DNA of 64,000 nucleotides from Parelaphostrongylus tenuis (Eukaryota > Nematoda > Chromadorea > Rhabditida > Metastrongylidae): assembly GCA_019055375.1 (NCBI GenBank), contig JAHQIW010000857.1:20853-84852 (forward strand), given 5' to 3'. Both the position numbers and the translations under genes were made by a program. The notes under the pieces are model-generated. The model was given only the letters and a program-made list of their open reading frames with translations, was not told the DNA's origin and did no database searches. Below are positions 1 to 12,817 of the stretch, piece after piece; the first letter of the stretch is position 1, and each line of letters opens with the position of its first letter.

Positions 1-75
1 ATAGGACGAAATGTGGGTTCGAATCCCATCTGATGCAAAGACCTTTTGCACACCACTTTACATCATTGGTTATAT
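1..75 (+). mobile_element. family C SINE, 3' part
   Basis: The window opens inside this copy: perfect B-box GGGTTCGAATCCCAT, then the family C tail TTTACATCATTGGTTATA. The A-box would lie before base 1, so a true tRNA gene cannot be fully excluded, but the tail argues for a SINE. Confidence 0.6.
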
Positions 76-169
76 TATAACATCATACTACTGCAAGAGG
101 CAATCAAATAAAGTGAATTCTGGTCGATCATTGATATCTAATAACTATTATTTGAGCTAAAATGCCATG

Positions 170-530
170 TGTTCTATTAATGGGCCGTTGTACAGCGCGG
201 TACACGTGTTTTGGAAACAGAACTTGAGAAAACGGTCGAAACAAACGGTACAATGTTCCAAGAATAACAGCCAAGAGTAATCGAGTGTAAAGCACCGTCG
301 ATCTAGTGATTTATTTCACCCGACAACAACTGTGTTTATTGTTCGTCGTCGCCTACCCCTCTGAAGGGGATGTGGGGACACCCGAGAGGACTGGTCAAAA
401 CGACGGGCCTTCCCCATTGACCAGACTTCATGGCCGAAACACGTGTATCGGGCTGCAAAGGAGCCCATAACAGACCACGCAACATGTTGGCTAAAAGAAT
501 AGTTGTGAGAAATCAATGATCTGAGCGTAG
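170..530. repeat. ~325 bp repeat, diverged copy
   Basis: Diverged inverted ends (GTACAGCGCGGTACACGTGT at the left; AACACGTGTATCGGGCTGC and AACATGTTGGCTAAAAGAAT at the right) match the 3.7 and 16.8 kb copies. The 66-codon minus open frame here is not conserved. Confidence 0.5.
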
Positions 531-799
531 TAATAAGAAAACACTCGAAAGATGCGGTATGATTATTTTCTCAAGAACATGCGCAATTGACGGCACAAAG
601 TCAGCAATTTAAATGCAAAAATGGAATAAAAATCCAAACTGGCGCAAACTTTCACACAGACAATTAACATCTGTTACTCAAATTGTCATTGCGATCCATA
701 AACAATAAAGCGATCCAACGATTACTCAAGACATGCAAGCACTCATATAAAAACAAAAATTGGACCTTCAATAAACTTTGACACAAACTTTAGAAATAC

Positions 800-1615
800 C
801 TTCAAACTGCTCCCTTTTTTAATAAAACTTGCGTAAGGATCGTATTTTCCCTTTAAAGCTCGGTAACTTACGTTTTGGCGTCATCGCCTTCCTCAGAGTA
901 TAAGCGATATACCATGCTAAACCAGATTCGTCACTCGACCTGTATTTCCTATATCTGGTAACAATCTAATGAAAAAGCAATCGCAATGTCCACCCACCAC
1001 ATAAAATTCATCGTTGAACTACTTGTATAGAGTTGCAGATGCCTTTTTACACACAATGGAAAATGAACATTTTTCACAGTAAAACTCTATGAGGTTTTAT
1101 CAGTTGTTATATTCATGTACAATCCTCTTGTATTCATTCCTGGACCCTTGCTATTCATTCAGAAAAGTCCACGAATGAATAGAAAGGGAGAGCACCTGAA
1201 CGCAAAAAATGCTATGGCGCCTTAACTTAGATTTGTTTTTTTAGTTTCAGTAAGATTCATTTTTCAACGTATGTGACAACACATCGTTGAACTCTCTTAC
1301 TGGACTGGAAAGTAGCTTTCGTGACTCTTTCGTACTCGTTCATTATATTTCATACGTTTGATTTCTTTACCCTCGTCTAGGGCAGCTTCTTGCGGTTAAT
1401 TTGACATATGAAATTTATACATATGTTTTGAGACAGAACTGTCCCTAGAGTGGCAAGAATTTTCAACACTACACGAGTATCGTTCAAGTGCAAGTGCTGC
1501 ATTGGCATTCAGTCATACTTGTGTAGCATCAACAATCGTTTTTACTTTCAGGACAAGTCCATCTGTGAGCAAATGAGTATGTGTCATATATCGAAATAAT
1601 CGCAAGATGTGAATT
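800..1615 (+). repeat. ~800 bp dispersed repeat E, copy 1
   Basis: Alignable in order with 4505-5285: AACTTACGTTTTGGCG, a central hairpin around CATTCCTGGACCCTTGC / GTCCACGAATGAAT, CATATGAAATTTATACATATG, and GCATCAACAATCGTTTTTAC. No conserved coding frame. Confidence 0.6.
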
Positions 1616-1619
1616 TAAA

Positions 1620-2620
1620 CACCAATAAATACAGAACCTCAAATGGATAAAAAAATCAGCAAAGACGAAAAATTCCGAGGAATTTCTTATCAATTCAGCA
1701 AGAGAGTTTAGTGATGTGTTATTACGTACAATGAGAAGTGAATTTTACTGAAACTAAAAAAAAAATTTTGAGATAAGTTTCCTCAGCATTTGTTCTGTTC
1801 AAACACTCTTCCTTTCCAAATATTCGCGGACTCTTGCAGCTTATTCTTGCAGTCTCGAGACAGTGCTATACCATTGAAGTCCTCTGGATGAACTGCAAGA
1901 GTCCACGAATGGGATTACTGAGATTGGTGATTGGTGTGTTACATGTATTCGATGATTATTGATTTTTTCATTAGATTGTCATCAAATTTAAGAAGTAATG
2001 GGTGAATAATTGAACATGATAAGGTATAGAACGTCTTTTAGGCCTTAAAGAAGGCATAATCACGCAAATGTAATCACCGAAATTGAAAGGAAAAATATCG
2101 ATCTTGTACAAATTTTAATCGGAAAGAGGACTCAAATAAACCTTCTGTTTGACTAGGACGATGGTTAAAACTCTCTAAATTTGTACAAACCAATCATATA
2201 TTTTGGTACAGCCGCAGAGGTGTTGTAAGGTGGCATGTTGGCGAGCGCTGAAAAATGGAAAGAGCTCGTCGCCTTTCACTGGAGATTTATGTGTTGAATT
2301 GATCTCTTCAAAATCTTTTTCAAAACCAAGTACACCACTGTATTATTGGGAATGCGCTAGCGAATGAATGAAAGTGTGAAAGAAAAGCAGCATCTAGCAA
2401 AAAGTACTTCAGTGTAGAATTCAAATTTAGTTCTGCTGTTACAGCACAATATGAATTAAATTCAAGATATTAAGTGCACCGTTCAAATTCTTGATATTCA
2501 AGATATTAAATGGCTACTAAAATGTCAAAATTTACTGGAAAATTCGCGTTTTATTGATCTTCGTTTTCTTAAAGTTCTTGCAAGGTGGAATTGTATATTT
2601 CGAAGATAATTTTAACCATC
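1620..2620. other. no recognisable gene
   Basis: A short hairpin pair is seen near 1.83-1.92 kb (GGACTCTTGCAG and CTGCAAGAGTCC), related to the hairpin of repeat E. Otherwise nothing is recognised. Confidence 0.5.
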
Positions 2621-2639
2621 CTAATTGATGACCATAGTT

Positions 2640-2860
2640 ATTTATTTTTATTTAATTACGCGCTACGCCCAAACAGTTTGTACTGCGCGGATCTCAGTAC
2701 TTCTAGCGTTTGAACTGTTTTTCTTCTTCTTCTCGAATGACGTAGAATACTGGTCGAACATGTTTCCTTGCAATGCTAAGGAGAGCCTGGCAGTCGCGCT
2801 CCATATGTCGCTCTCGTTGACTGCCGGGAAATGCTCGCGGTAGAGCTCGGTTCCACGCGC
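2640..2860 (+). repeat. dispersed repeat F
   Basis: Shares CTCAGTACTTCTAGCGTTTG and CGTAGAATACTGGTCGAACA with segments at 26585-26760, 38870-39150 and 52290-52480. Copies tend to lie near family B SINEs. Function unknown; the open frame here is not conserved. Confidence 0.5.
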
Positions 2861-3662
2861 GCAGCGGCGGGTATCACAACCGCTCGATCATGATACTTCC
2901 TATTGCTGATCATAAGAACACTACTTGTTTTGCTAGCTCAAGAAACAACTGATGACCAATATTAGCCACTCGTTATATAAGGGGCTTCAATACAGCAGAA
3001 CCGTCAGTTTACATTCTGATTTTAACATTTTTTCGTTACTTTCATTAGTTTACTAATCTTCTTACGCTTGCATATCCTCTTTTTTCGTTGAGACTAAGCT
3101 TTATGAAGCACATTACCTCTTGTTGCAAATTTATCTCATCGCTCCCGATCGCAGTGCGTAATTTTTCAGTGGCAAATATATAGCTAGCTATAGCTAGCTC
3201 ATATAGCTACACATTACCTAATACCAATTGTACACTTTTCACGACTTTATTTAACACGTCCAGCCATTACTTCTTGCTGTGCAAATCCCAGGGCTTCTAG
3301 CACTCAAGTCATCAGCTCGCGTTCATCGTATGATTCAGCATTTGTTTTCCTCGTAAACGTCGTACTGCTGGATCACATCTCCATGCAATATCGGAATCAC
3401 CCAACCTGAGGCGTTTCCAGAGCGACCGCTCCTGATTCCCGTAGAGTGCTGGGGATCGACTCGCGTCGGGTCCCGCAGTGCGTCAATGGACACGCGGCCG
3501 CAGATTCCCGCCGTGCCAATCCCGCCAGTAACAAATCACTTCGCTGGCGGGCTTGCGGATAGCGCAAACCCTTCCTCGTTCCTCTCCATTTTCACCTCAA
3601 TAAACCGTTCACTTTGTCTTTTTACCATCAAAAATGCATTTCGATGTTATTACCAGTTTCTT

Positions 3663-4235
3663 GAAGTCTTAGTGGTTCAATATATCCTTTCATCATTATT
3701 TAAGCCAACATGTCATGTGGTCTGGTAAGGGCTCTTGTACAGCCCGAGACACGTGTTTCGTCCTTGCAGACTCATCAGCCGGGCAGAACCCGTCGCCTGT
3801 CGATCCTTTTATAGTCAGTTCTCTCAGGAGCCTTACACTCGTTATAGAGAGTTATCGGCGACGTACGCTTTACACTCTATGTCAAGTGAAACATTCACCT
3901 AACACAGAGTGTTGTGCACTCGATTGCTCATTGGCTGGTACTTTTATCATAATCAAACCTTTATCTCGGGTGCTTTGTTTAGACCACGCTCAAATTTTAA
4001 TATATCCTTTCATCATTATTTGAGCCAACATGTCATGTGGTCTGGTAAGGGACTATAAAAAGATCGACAGACGACGGGTTTTGGTCGGCTGTTGAGTCTG
4101 TAAGGATGAAACACGTGTCTCGGGCTGTACAAGAGCCCTTACCAGACCACATGACATGTTGGCTCAAATAATGATGAAAGGATATATTGAAATTTGAGCG
4201 TGGTCTAAACAAAGCACCCGAGATAAAGGTATAAT
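3663..4235. repeat. ~325 bp repeat in direct then inverted arrangement
   Basis: One unit (from AACATGTCATGTGGTCTGGT at 3.71 kb) repeats directly at 4.03 kb after about 320 bases. From 4.036 kb the sequence turns into the reverse complement (ACAAGAGCCCTTACCAGACC near 4.13 kb). The junction lies at ACTATAAAAAGATCGACAG. A foldback satellite-like element of unknown type. Confidence 0.7.
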
Positions 4236-4504
4236 CTTAATGTTTCAATTATGACTTGTTTGCAGCAGTTTTCCTCAAAGAAATTTGTTTTTTGCTGTCC
4301 ATTTGCACACCTTCAGGTTCCTCCTAAACTGCAGTTAAAATCACTCTCTTTGACGAGATCAATCCAGCATACAATCTTCCGATGAGTGATCACAAGCCTG
4401 TTCCATTTTCCGGCGGTCGCCACCACATGTCAGCTGCCGACGGCTTTACGGCTGTACCGAAAGATATGGTTAGTTTTTACATTTTTTCTTTATTTCACGT
4501 TTAA

Positions 4505-5285
4505 TTTATTTTAGCAGAAGCTACTTGTGAGTCCTTTTTCTAAGTAAACTCTGCGCGAGGTTCGTATTTCTCCTTTGAAATTGGGTATCTTACGTTTCGG
4601 CGATTGAGCCTTCCTCAAGGTCTAGAAAACGTTCTCCACCAAATCGTGTTCGATAATTTGCTTAATACTTCGTATATTTGGTGATCATCCAATGAAAAAA
4701 TCAATTTCCATCGATCACATGTAAACCACAGCTCAGCTCTACCCGTATAGGAAAATTTATCGGCGTGATTCAACACATTGTAAAACTGAACTACATCCAA
4801 TCTGAAAAAAGTTCTAAGTAAGGATTCAGGCAGCTGTTATGGTCAGACACTTTCCTCTTCAATTCATTCATGGACTCTTGCTGTTTATCCGAGAGGCCTC
4901 AATGGTTCCTCGCTGTCTTGAGACCTTCTGGATAAACTAAAGAAGTTCATGAATGATTAGAAAGGAAGAAAGTCTGAACTTAACAAATGCCGTGGCAACT
5001 TATCACAAATTTTTTTTTTTGGTTGAATAGGATTCTGTTTAAAGAGGCATTTTACGGTTATTTTGACATAGAAAACTTATGCATATGTTTTAAGATGAAT
5101 GTGTACCGAGAGCAAAAACGATTCTTTATGATGCTTCACGAGTATCACTGCATGCCAAAGCAGTCCTTGAGCCTAAACGATACTTGTCTAGCATCAACAA
5201 TCGTTTATGCTCTTGCATTAGGTCCATCTTAAAACATATGTATAAGTTTTTTTTTGTCAAAATAACCGCAAGGCGTTTTTTTAAT
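4505..5285 (+). repeat. ~800 bp dispersed repeat E, copy 2
   Basis: Same order of landmarks as copy 1 (ATCTTACGTTTCGGCG; hairpin TTCATGGACTCTTGC / GAAGTTCATGAATG; GCATCAACAATCGTTTATGC). The 81-codon open frame inside it is not shared with copy 1, so I do not call a gene. Confidence 0.6.
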
Positions 5286-5289
5286 TGTT

Positions 5290-6300
5290 AGTCAAGACAT
5301 TAATTGTATTTGAATTCAAAAACAAGAAAAACCATGGCTAGCAATAACTGCGAGCAACCTGTTGTGTGCCGTTCAAGGGACCTCCGTCCGGTCGGGTGCC
5401 ACCCAAAGTCAGAAGAGCCAAGCAGTGGCCCACCCACTGATTACGGGGCCTTATATACCGGCTCGTCTGCCACTGTGATCATGTCCTATAATTATGCGTA
5501 TTTCAGCTTTCACGGTAATAAGCACCGCTTAGTATTGATGTAATAGTGCAAAAAGTTTAGGATATCCCTGAAGTTATCAAGCAAAACATTGCGCACCTTT
5601 TCACAGTAGGCTTTCCTTCTGGGCCGTGCCCAATGTGGTGGAGCACACAAGGTACCACGCCAAGTAGCTGGAAAGAATATGACAGTGAAGGCGCAGAAGA
5701 AAACTGCTCAATATCAATAACGCTACGAAATTTTGGCAGTAAAAAGTATGAGAAAAGCGACTGATAACTGACCTGTTGGGTGCAAAATCAAGCGGCCGCC
5801 ATCAGGAGAGGTGCCGCTTTGAAACGCTGCCGGTGAGCAGAGTCACGTAATAATGCAGATTTGTCGCTCACACTCGACGTAATAATGCAGAATGGCATGA
5901 ATAGATTGGGAATGCAATCTTCCTTTTTTTTATTATACACCAGCCGACACTACAGTGAGAAAATTAGACCACTTCTGAGTTCTCTTATCCTTCTCGCGTC
6001 CATCATCCGCAAAATTCTAGGAATTTATGAATTCGGCAATCGTTTTAGGAAATTAGGTCCACTTGATGGTATCGATCAATTCATTTGTTTTTGAATTTCC
6101 AGAATAGCTCCTCAGAAAGTATTAATGCAACCTGAGTGAGTCAGGTACTGATTTATCCAAAACCAACCTCACATTTTAGCAGTCGTGGTCCACCTGGTTT
6201 CCGAGTGGTATTCCCACTGATAATTTTCCTCTATAATTTTTAACGACCCCTTGTCGAGTGAAACTGGTGAGGAAGTACCACTGGAGAGAGCTTATAAACA
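5290..6300. other. no recognisable gene
   Basis: Short open frames (79 and 77 codons) show no splice support and no family resemblance. Nothing else is seen. Confidence 0.5.
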
Positions 6301-6352
6301 GCGATTATTCTGCACCACATACTGAAGACTTCCGACTCTCCCACACTGTTAC

Positions 6353-7116
6353 GTATTGATTGCGTTCACTGTAGCGGCAGATCGTCTCACATGTGCCACG
6401 CTGATCTACGGGAAGGTATGGCTGCGATTGATTGATTCCAGACATGCTCCTGAAGACTCTTTGCCGCTGCCAATCGATATCCACCTGCGCATCCACCGAT
6501 CCCATACCGTATGGAACTGATTCATCCAGGCGTCCAACACGGATTCCCTTCCATTCCTCCACCAATCTTCTAGAATTTATCAATAATTGTCAGTTAAGGG
6601 ACTTCGAAAACACCATTACTGCATGGTTTTGTGGCACATTTTCAGGTCAGAATTGATTGCTTCGCAGGCTTAAACTTGAATACAAGCATCGATGACTGTT
6701 CGAAATGCGTGAGAAGTAAAACAGCTAGCATAGTGAGTCCAAAGGGCCGGTAGTGGAAACGTAAAAAGTATTTTTAATCGCTCGGGAACCTTATGGATCA
6801 TATTGATGCATGGGAAATTTCACTCACCAATGTTTTCTATGATGCACGCGTAAGAAGTGAAATAAAAAGGACGTTACCTCATTACCTGGCAAATTCGGGC
6901 TCTAAGGAAAATTATCACTATTAAGCGATGAAATATCACTAATTGATTTCTAGCATACTTCATTGCTATGAAAACATTGAATATCACTGAAGTGAGTTTT
7001 ATAGGCGGATTTTCAATGAGATCATTGAAAGTAAGGCCCACTTTCCCAACATTTCCACTTTCCAGCAGGCTGCATAGTTGGGACGCCGAGAATATAAGTT
7101 GCTCGGCTCCTTGCAT
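6353..7116 (-). CDS. two possible exons of an unknown gene
   Basis: The exon at 6988-7116 reads QGAEQLIFSASQLCSLLESG and then GLTFNDLIENPPIKLTS before donor GTGATATT. The exon at 6353-6569 (acceptor AATTCTAG, donor GTAACAG, 72 codons) reads SVDAQVDIDWQRQRVFRSMS and PYLPVDQRGTCETICRYSE. A 16-base segment bounded by splice sites (TTTTCCTTAG to GTAATGAG near 6.89 kb) may be a micro-exon, but phases do not close. The plus-strand frame over the second exon is also open. Confidence 0.35.
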
Positions 7117-7259
7117 GTGAGCAGAATGTCATTTGATCGCCTGCATTACTTGCTCTTGACATAGGAAAGAAGGATCAATCGTATTCTTCACTCTGTTCCG
7201 ACCATTTGAGAGAAATGCGTTTCCTGACTAAGTAGAAAGTTCAGTAATTACTGGGTATT

Positions 7260-8900
7260 TCAAATTACGGGAGTTTTAAAGACGTCCTAGCAAAACTCTT
7301 ATCTTAAATTTTTGGTAATCATACAAAAGTTTACATTCCTGCAATTTCAACAAAATGTTCAAGTTTCAAAGGTCTTTTTTATCACCTCAGCGAAATTGAA
7401 TTTATGCTGTATACTAAATTTACTCTGCATGGTCGGCTGAGGCCTGTAAATGGATCTTTGCCAAAATCTTACTGGTCAGTCGATAGCCCAAATCACGGCA
7501 ATTTCGACGCTATAATTGGTTTTTCAATTCAACAATTGCCTTCACTGTAAGTGCGAAAGGAAGATTACATTTCACACCTTAAGTACTTGTCGCACTGCAC
7601 GAACTTTGAAAAGGAATTATTGGTACATTTGAATGTAGTTTAAGTGCTAGAGGAACTTCATCGCTACAAGAAGATTAAATATCACAAAGGAAACCCTTAG
7701 GAAATTTTTCTTAATAGGAAGAAAAACCAAATGTTAAGTTCCCTATATTTTATGGGAAACCGGATCCATTCGAAGTGGAAGTCATTTCCGACTGTTATTG
7801 AAGATTTTTTCTCACTTTATCTATGCTTTGCACTAATCTGATATCTCATAAAATCTGGAATTCGAAAACGAAATTAATTTGCAAAAATAATCTCTAAATA
7901 TTTTCTACTAAAGTTCTTTTATATTCATGATATATTCTACTGAGAAGAAGTAATTAACCCCCTGCTCTTGATGTAGTTATTGCGTTGTTCGAACTTCAAC
8001 GAGAGCTTTGTTGATAGTTATATAGATAAGTTTTATTTCTGAGAAAACTTTATTGCCACGAGAAGATGAATTAGTACTGAAGAGACTTCCACAAGCGAAT
8101 TTCTAGTAAAAAATAACACCTACTTGTCCTAAACATTCTTACTTTCCCACCCAAAAGCTTCTTCTTTGGGACAACAACACATTTCGAATCTTTTTTACAT
8201 TCCTTTCTATGAAGTTGTGAGAACATATTTCGTAAACTTTGCATAAACTCTGACGTTTTGAAGAAAATCGTACGAAAAGTTTCCTAGTGCATAGCCGATG
8301 GTGAAGCTAAATAGATTCATGTTCTAATAACTCCAGTTCTCATTCATCTTTTTCGTGCGGAACTTCTTTACCAAGAGTGCATTTTATTCTTTCAAACTGC
8401 GTAAGCTTTTGCTAATGTTATGAATTTTCTACTCATAAGTAGTCCTTATTAGTACACTGTATCAACAAAAAGAAAAACACGCTCAGCTTTTTAGGTAGTC
8501 AGTCAGTTGTTTGAACCGTACGACGGACACTGCTGACAATTATATAGTGAACTAGAAAAGCTCGCAGCCTTTCAATGTCATGATAAATGACATAATGCAA
8601 CTGACATTCTGTAAGTTTCAATAGAAAAATAGGAAAACAACATCCTCTGATAGGGAAGATATTTTGAACTTTTTCTGCGCTTTCTAGTCGTATCTTAGGA
8701 GAATGACACCGTCCTTTTCTTTGATCATTCGACCGATGGCCATAGATATGTTGTTCTACAGTGAACTCTCAAATATCACACTGAACAGTTTGAAGAGGTC
8801 AACTGTTATTTTGCGTCTAAGCTGTCCGTTTCCTTGAACACCTCCCATCGTCATCAAAAAGTAGGGCAGAACTCTAAGCAACGATAACGTCTTTGGCTAT
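7260..8900. other. AT-rich stretch with family D-like pieces
   Basis: A segment at 7430-7580 resembles a family D arm (GTCGATAGCCCAAATCACGG). The rest is AT-rich without open frames and is probably intronic or intergenic. Confidence 0.4.
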
Positions 8901-8939
8901 TCACCAATTATCTCTTCATCAGTGTCTATTTTGACATGA

Positions 8940-9149
8940 TTATGCACAATGCATCACAGTATTGGCTGAAATTTTGAAGATTTGCCGTTTTTTGAATACT
9001 ATGAAAGTCAAATGGACTCGCAGTTTCCTCAATCGACCGCTGAAGGCGCACTCTGGAGGTGGTAAATGCCGAGAGCAAGGTGAACAAATAGAAATATGTG
9101 GGACTTACTAGTTTTTTGAAGCGCCTGTGGCTTTTGGCACATAGTCTTC
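8940..9149 (-). CDS. two short exons, possible 3' end of a gene
   Basis: Exon 9109-9149 (acceptor TTGCGTTTAG, donor GTAAGTCCC) joins 8940-9052 (acceptor TACCACCTCCAG) in phase 1, giving KTMCQKPQALQKTKCAFSGR and a basic tail that ends in a stop. A second open frame crosses the later exon. Both splice sites of the first exon are strong. No homology is recognised. Confidence 0.35.
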
Positions 9150-9822
9150 CTAAACGCAAAAGTATTCATCTCCTCTTTGCATATATGAGCTATGAATATT
9201 TCGTAAAAATCGACAAAGTCCGTGTATGCATGTGATGAAAGTGAAAGGAAGTACTCATGAGAAGCAGCTGGACGGACAAAGTCTGTGGTTCACCGAACGG
9301 CGACCACGACTTCCTAAACGTGGTCACATTGAGGTTTTTTCAGAGTTTGAAAATTGAGGGAGCGAAAGGATATCACCTTGAAAGCAATTGATCAGAAAAA
9401 TACGCAGAATACTCAAAATAGTTGGATACGGTGAATAGCAAAAATTACAACAATGTGCATTGCTCATAATAAAATACTAGCTGATGTAAAATGCCGATCA
9501 CCTATGAAACGATCAAAGGAAATGTGTTCACTAATTTTATTCAGGTCATGACTCCTGAAGTACGCCAGTAATCAAAAATTATAGAGAGATATTGAAAGTG
9601 TTATTGCAAGCAGCATGCATCATCTTCTTTTTTCAAATAACCCATTATTTTCCAAAGTTAATACACTATCATGGCTCTCGTTTATTGTACAAAACAAGGG
9701 AAGATCAAGACTGAAATTTTTACTGAGATATCCTTTGTACAATTCGATGCTACTGATTGAATGTTAAATTCTGTATAATTGTATAGCGCACCAGTGTTTT
9801 TCCCTAGACAAACGACATCCAA

Positions 9823-9876
9823 ACGTATATATATATATATACAAATGCATATATATATATATATATATATATATGT
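9823..9876. repeat. (TA)n microsatellite
   Basis: Interrupted TA repeats immediately before the SINE-headed unit at 9884. Open frames through it (Ile-Tyr repeats) are not genes. Confidence 0.9.
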
Positions 9877-9883
9877 AAGAGAA

Positions 9884-10980
9884 GAGGTGACGCAGTGGTT
9901 AGAGGTGCTCTGCGTCGCACGCGATGTCGACAGTTCAATCTGGCGCTTATGGCGCACCAGTCCAGCATAAATCATCAATTTTGACAAAATACTCATTATA
10001 TTACACAGTTTTTTCCACTATGATAGCACCTGAGTTTTTCATAAGACACGAAAAAATCGAGACTAAAATTTTTATTGTGATATTCTTTGATGAATATGCA
10101 TACTGCATGCGATACCAGTTCATTGATAATTTTCAATAATTTTCATTATTAGTGTACTTCACTAGTTAAGACCTATATAATATCTGAACATTGCATCTCT
10201 TATCGTTCTTTGAGTATTTTCCTTATCTGTATATATACTTTTACTTCATAATGAACACTATTCGTAGCGGCGGGTTTTGGCACCGCACATGTTAACCTAT
10301 TTTGCCTATTCTACGTATTTTTATAAATTATTTACCCTCATTGCCATTCGCTGTCGCTTTTTCAAGCTTTATCCTCTCAAATTAACATCAGCGCAGTTAT
10401 GTACAAACCTTTATGACCGTCCCCCGCCAATCTACGTAATTGGTTTGCCGTATGCTTGCTATGGTTATCATACTCCACTTTAATCTCTTCGATACACAGA
10501 CTCTGTTCATTTCGACAAATTAGTTATAGTTATCATATTCTAAGAGGGGTCAAATGCATTGGAGAGACTTTGCAAAAAGAAGGCACAGGCGCTTTCATCT
10601 ATACTATTGAATTTGCTTCCGCTTTCTCGTTTGTTCAATATTGTCACTCAAACTTCACTCTCATGCTTATTCACATGCGGTCGATTGAGGAAATCTTAGG
10701 TGAAATTGACCTTTCAAAGCTTTGAAGAAAAAGAAAATTTTTAAATTTCAGTCAATATCGTACTGCATTGTATTAAGACACATTAAGAAAACACAAATGA
10801 AGAGAAATTTGGAAGCGGTCAACGAATGTTTTGTTGCCCAGAATTCTGTTCCACACTTTGATGACGGTAAGAGGTATGCAAAGGAATTGAAAATCAGGTG
10901 ATAGAAACCAGTTGGCTTACACGGATAGCACATGCCCGATATATGTGGGTTGATTTTAGAACAAGCACATCTATAACATA
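9884..10980 (+). repeat. ~1 kb duplicated unit with SINE A head, copy 1
   Basis: It starts with a family A head (GACGCAGTGGTTAGAGGTGC) and continues into a ~1 kb body shared with 13933-14905. The two copies share a C-terminal open frame: GTGAF then FSFVQYCHSNFTLMLI and GEIDLSKL before the stop. It looks like a longer element that carries the SINE head. Confidence 0.6.
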
Positions 10981-11110
10981 ACAAACATATATAAGTGCAT
11001 ATACATATAGACATGTATAAGCGTATATATGTAAGTGCATGTATGTACATATATGTGTACATATGTGCATATATATATATATATATAAATATATATCCAT
11101 GTATACATAG
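10980..11110. repeat. TA/GT-rich microsatellite
   Basis: ATATATGTG-type repeats that begin where the ~1 kb unit ends. Two overlapping open frames of 126 codons here are low complexity. Confidence 0.85.
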
Positions 11111-11734
11111 GTCAACATACAAACACATGCTTGTTTATGAAATGCGTACGATTTTGACTTAGCATGTAGTATGTTCACAAAAGACAGAATTTCGTGTCGA
11201 TCGATTCCTGTAGTCCACATGTCCCTATAATTTGGGTACTCTTCATAAAAATACCCTTGCGTTGTAGTTTTCAAGGAGGATAATCTGTGTGACAGGATAC
11301 TGTCATCCGATGTTGCCGAGAGCCCTAGTGTTGGAGTGTCTTACATTTTCTGACGTTTTCTCAAACATGCGCTATTTCCATTCGCAAAACATTTGAAATT
11401 TATCCATTTGATGCATTTCCAAATTGTTTAAACACATTCGACTCGATTTACAAGAAAACTCCATGTCGTTCTGATGAAGTGGGTAAAACCATTTCTTCCT
11501 AAAATATCTAGAGAAATCAGGAATTCCTGAAAGTACAGCCGATGCTATTGTTTCTACCTTGGTTACAGTCGTTAGATAATTTTCTCGTTTTTTCCAAATA
11601 TCTAAGTTTACTAAATTGAAAGGGGATGCTTACCTTTACTTACCAAAGATTCAACACTTTTTTGCATTTCTCGTTTGTTTACTTGGTATTTCCCATTTCA
11701 TTTTGCGAAAGTAATCGACTTATCTTTTTGAAGC

Positions 11735-11971
11735 AAAGGGACAGTGTTTGGAGCAGTAGATACGATATACAAGTTGCACGTCATAAATGAGGAGATCAAA
11801 GTAAAAATTATTTCGAATGGAAAAGGAGACCGTGTCGCTTCTTCGATCTGCACATGGCCACTAAAAAGACGCTTCTCCAAACATTTTGGTCCATCTCAAG
11901 AATTTTGTTCTGGCTCGATTAAGCCACAAGCCTTTAACTTTGAACGTCGGTCCAGCACAAGACTCCAGTAG
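11735..11971 (+). CDS. possible exon or open frame, strand uncertain
   Basis: The plus frame reads VFGAVDTIYKLHVINEEIKV and then GDRVASSICTWPLKRRFSKH to a TAG, with a donor-like GTAGTG overlapping the stop. The minus frame is open across the same bases (GHVQIEEATRSPFPFEIIF) after a strong acceptor, GTCTTTTTAG. One of the two is probably coding; I cannot decide which. Confidence 0.3.
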   Translation, partial: KGTVFGAVDTIYKLHVINEEIKVKIISNGKGDRVASSICTWPLKRRFSKHFGPSQEFCSGSIKPQAFNFERRSSTRLQ

Positions 11972-12198
11972 TGACATCAGTGTACATTCACTTCATGCAA
12001 TTGTGAGTACAATTGATACGATTGTTTGTTTAGTCACTACTTGAAGGAACGTTACGTTCTTTTATTGAATATCCAAATGTCATCATCCTGAATTTGCGAC
12101 TTCAGGCAGAATTTAAATCCCCATTTCAACGGTATTTGAGGAGCTTGCTAACCAGAAAGCTAAAAAAGAGAACAAACTCAGTAAAATAGAGACATATT

Positions 12199-12498
12199 AT
12201 GGACTTAACATTGAATGATGCCAACTCAGCTGAGTTCAACGCTGATATGTGCTTACCAAAAAAACCCGTTATAGGTTGGTTGCTGGCAGCTCTGATAGCT
12301 TATATTGAAGAAAAATTGGTAAAAGAGCCATCTCAGTATACTTTATCCCCAATTGAAAGGAACACAGAAACGGGTTCAAGTCCTAGGAGGATATCCGTAT
12401 TGAGAAATGTTAGGCATGGTTTACACACATATATTTGTACATATGTACATTATATATATATACATACACATCTTCATATAGGCACTCATATATATTAA
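12199..12498 (+). CDS. 99-codon open frame of doubtful status
   Basis: ATG-initiated; the first 70 codons look protein-like (PVIGWLLAALIAYIEEKLVK), then the frame runs into a TA-rich microsatellite that gives low-complexity Tyr/Ile/His sequence. No convincing splice acceptor precedes it. Confidence 0.2.
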   Translation: MDLTLNDANSAEFNADMCLPKKPVIGWLLAALIAYIEEKLVKEPSQYTLSPIERNTETGSSPRRISVLRNVRHGLHTYICTYVHYIYIHTHLHIGTHIY

Positions 12499-12534
12499 CC
12501 GCTTTTTAGCTTTAGTATGTTGTAACAATATACT

Positions 12535-12640
12535 CAATAGTGTTGAGTGATGTGCAAAACTTTGACGTCAGGTGGGACGGAAATCCTCATCTAACCCTTT
12601 CCAGGGCGTCTGGTTATGCAGTTGCACTACCGTCCATTTT
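12535..12640 (-). mobile_element. family C SINE
   Basis: Tail AATAGTGTTGAGTGATGTGC on the plus strand, then a diverged B-box and a head ending at GTTGCACTACCG. Confidence 0.6.
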
Positions 12641-12817
12641 GTCACCACTTTTTCAAAGCAGCTATGCATTAGTTTGCTACCAACAAACCGTCAAAGCTTT
12701 TTCTTGACATGCAGTATCGGAATTGGTCCCAGTTACGATGACAAATATTGGATATATGTGATCAGCAAGAACTCTTTTCATACAACAGCTATATAGCGGA
12801 GTTATGATGATCTAGAT

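Noticed and set aside
5304..5543. 79-codon plus-strand frame
   Set aside because: Cysteine/proline-rich but with no homology, no splice sites and no duplicate.
10748..11274. Two overlapping 126-codon open frames on the minus strand
   Set aside because: Half of each is Tyr/Ile/His/Met low complexity from a TA/GT microsatellite, and the rest shows no splice support.
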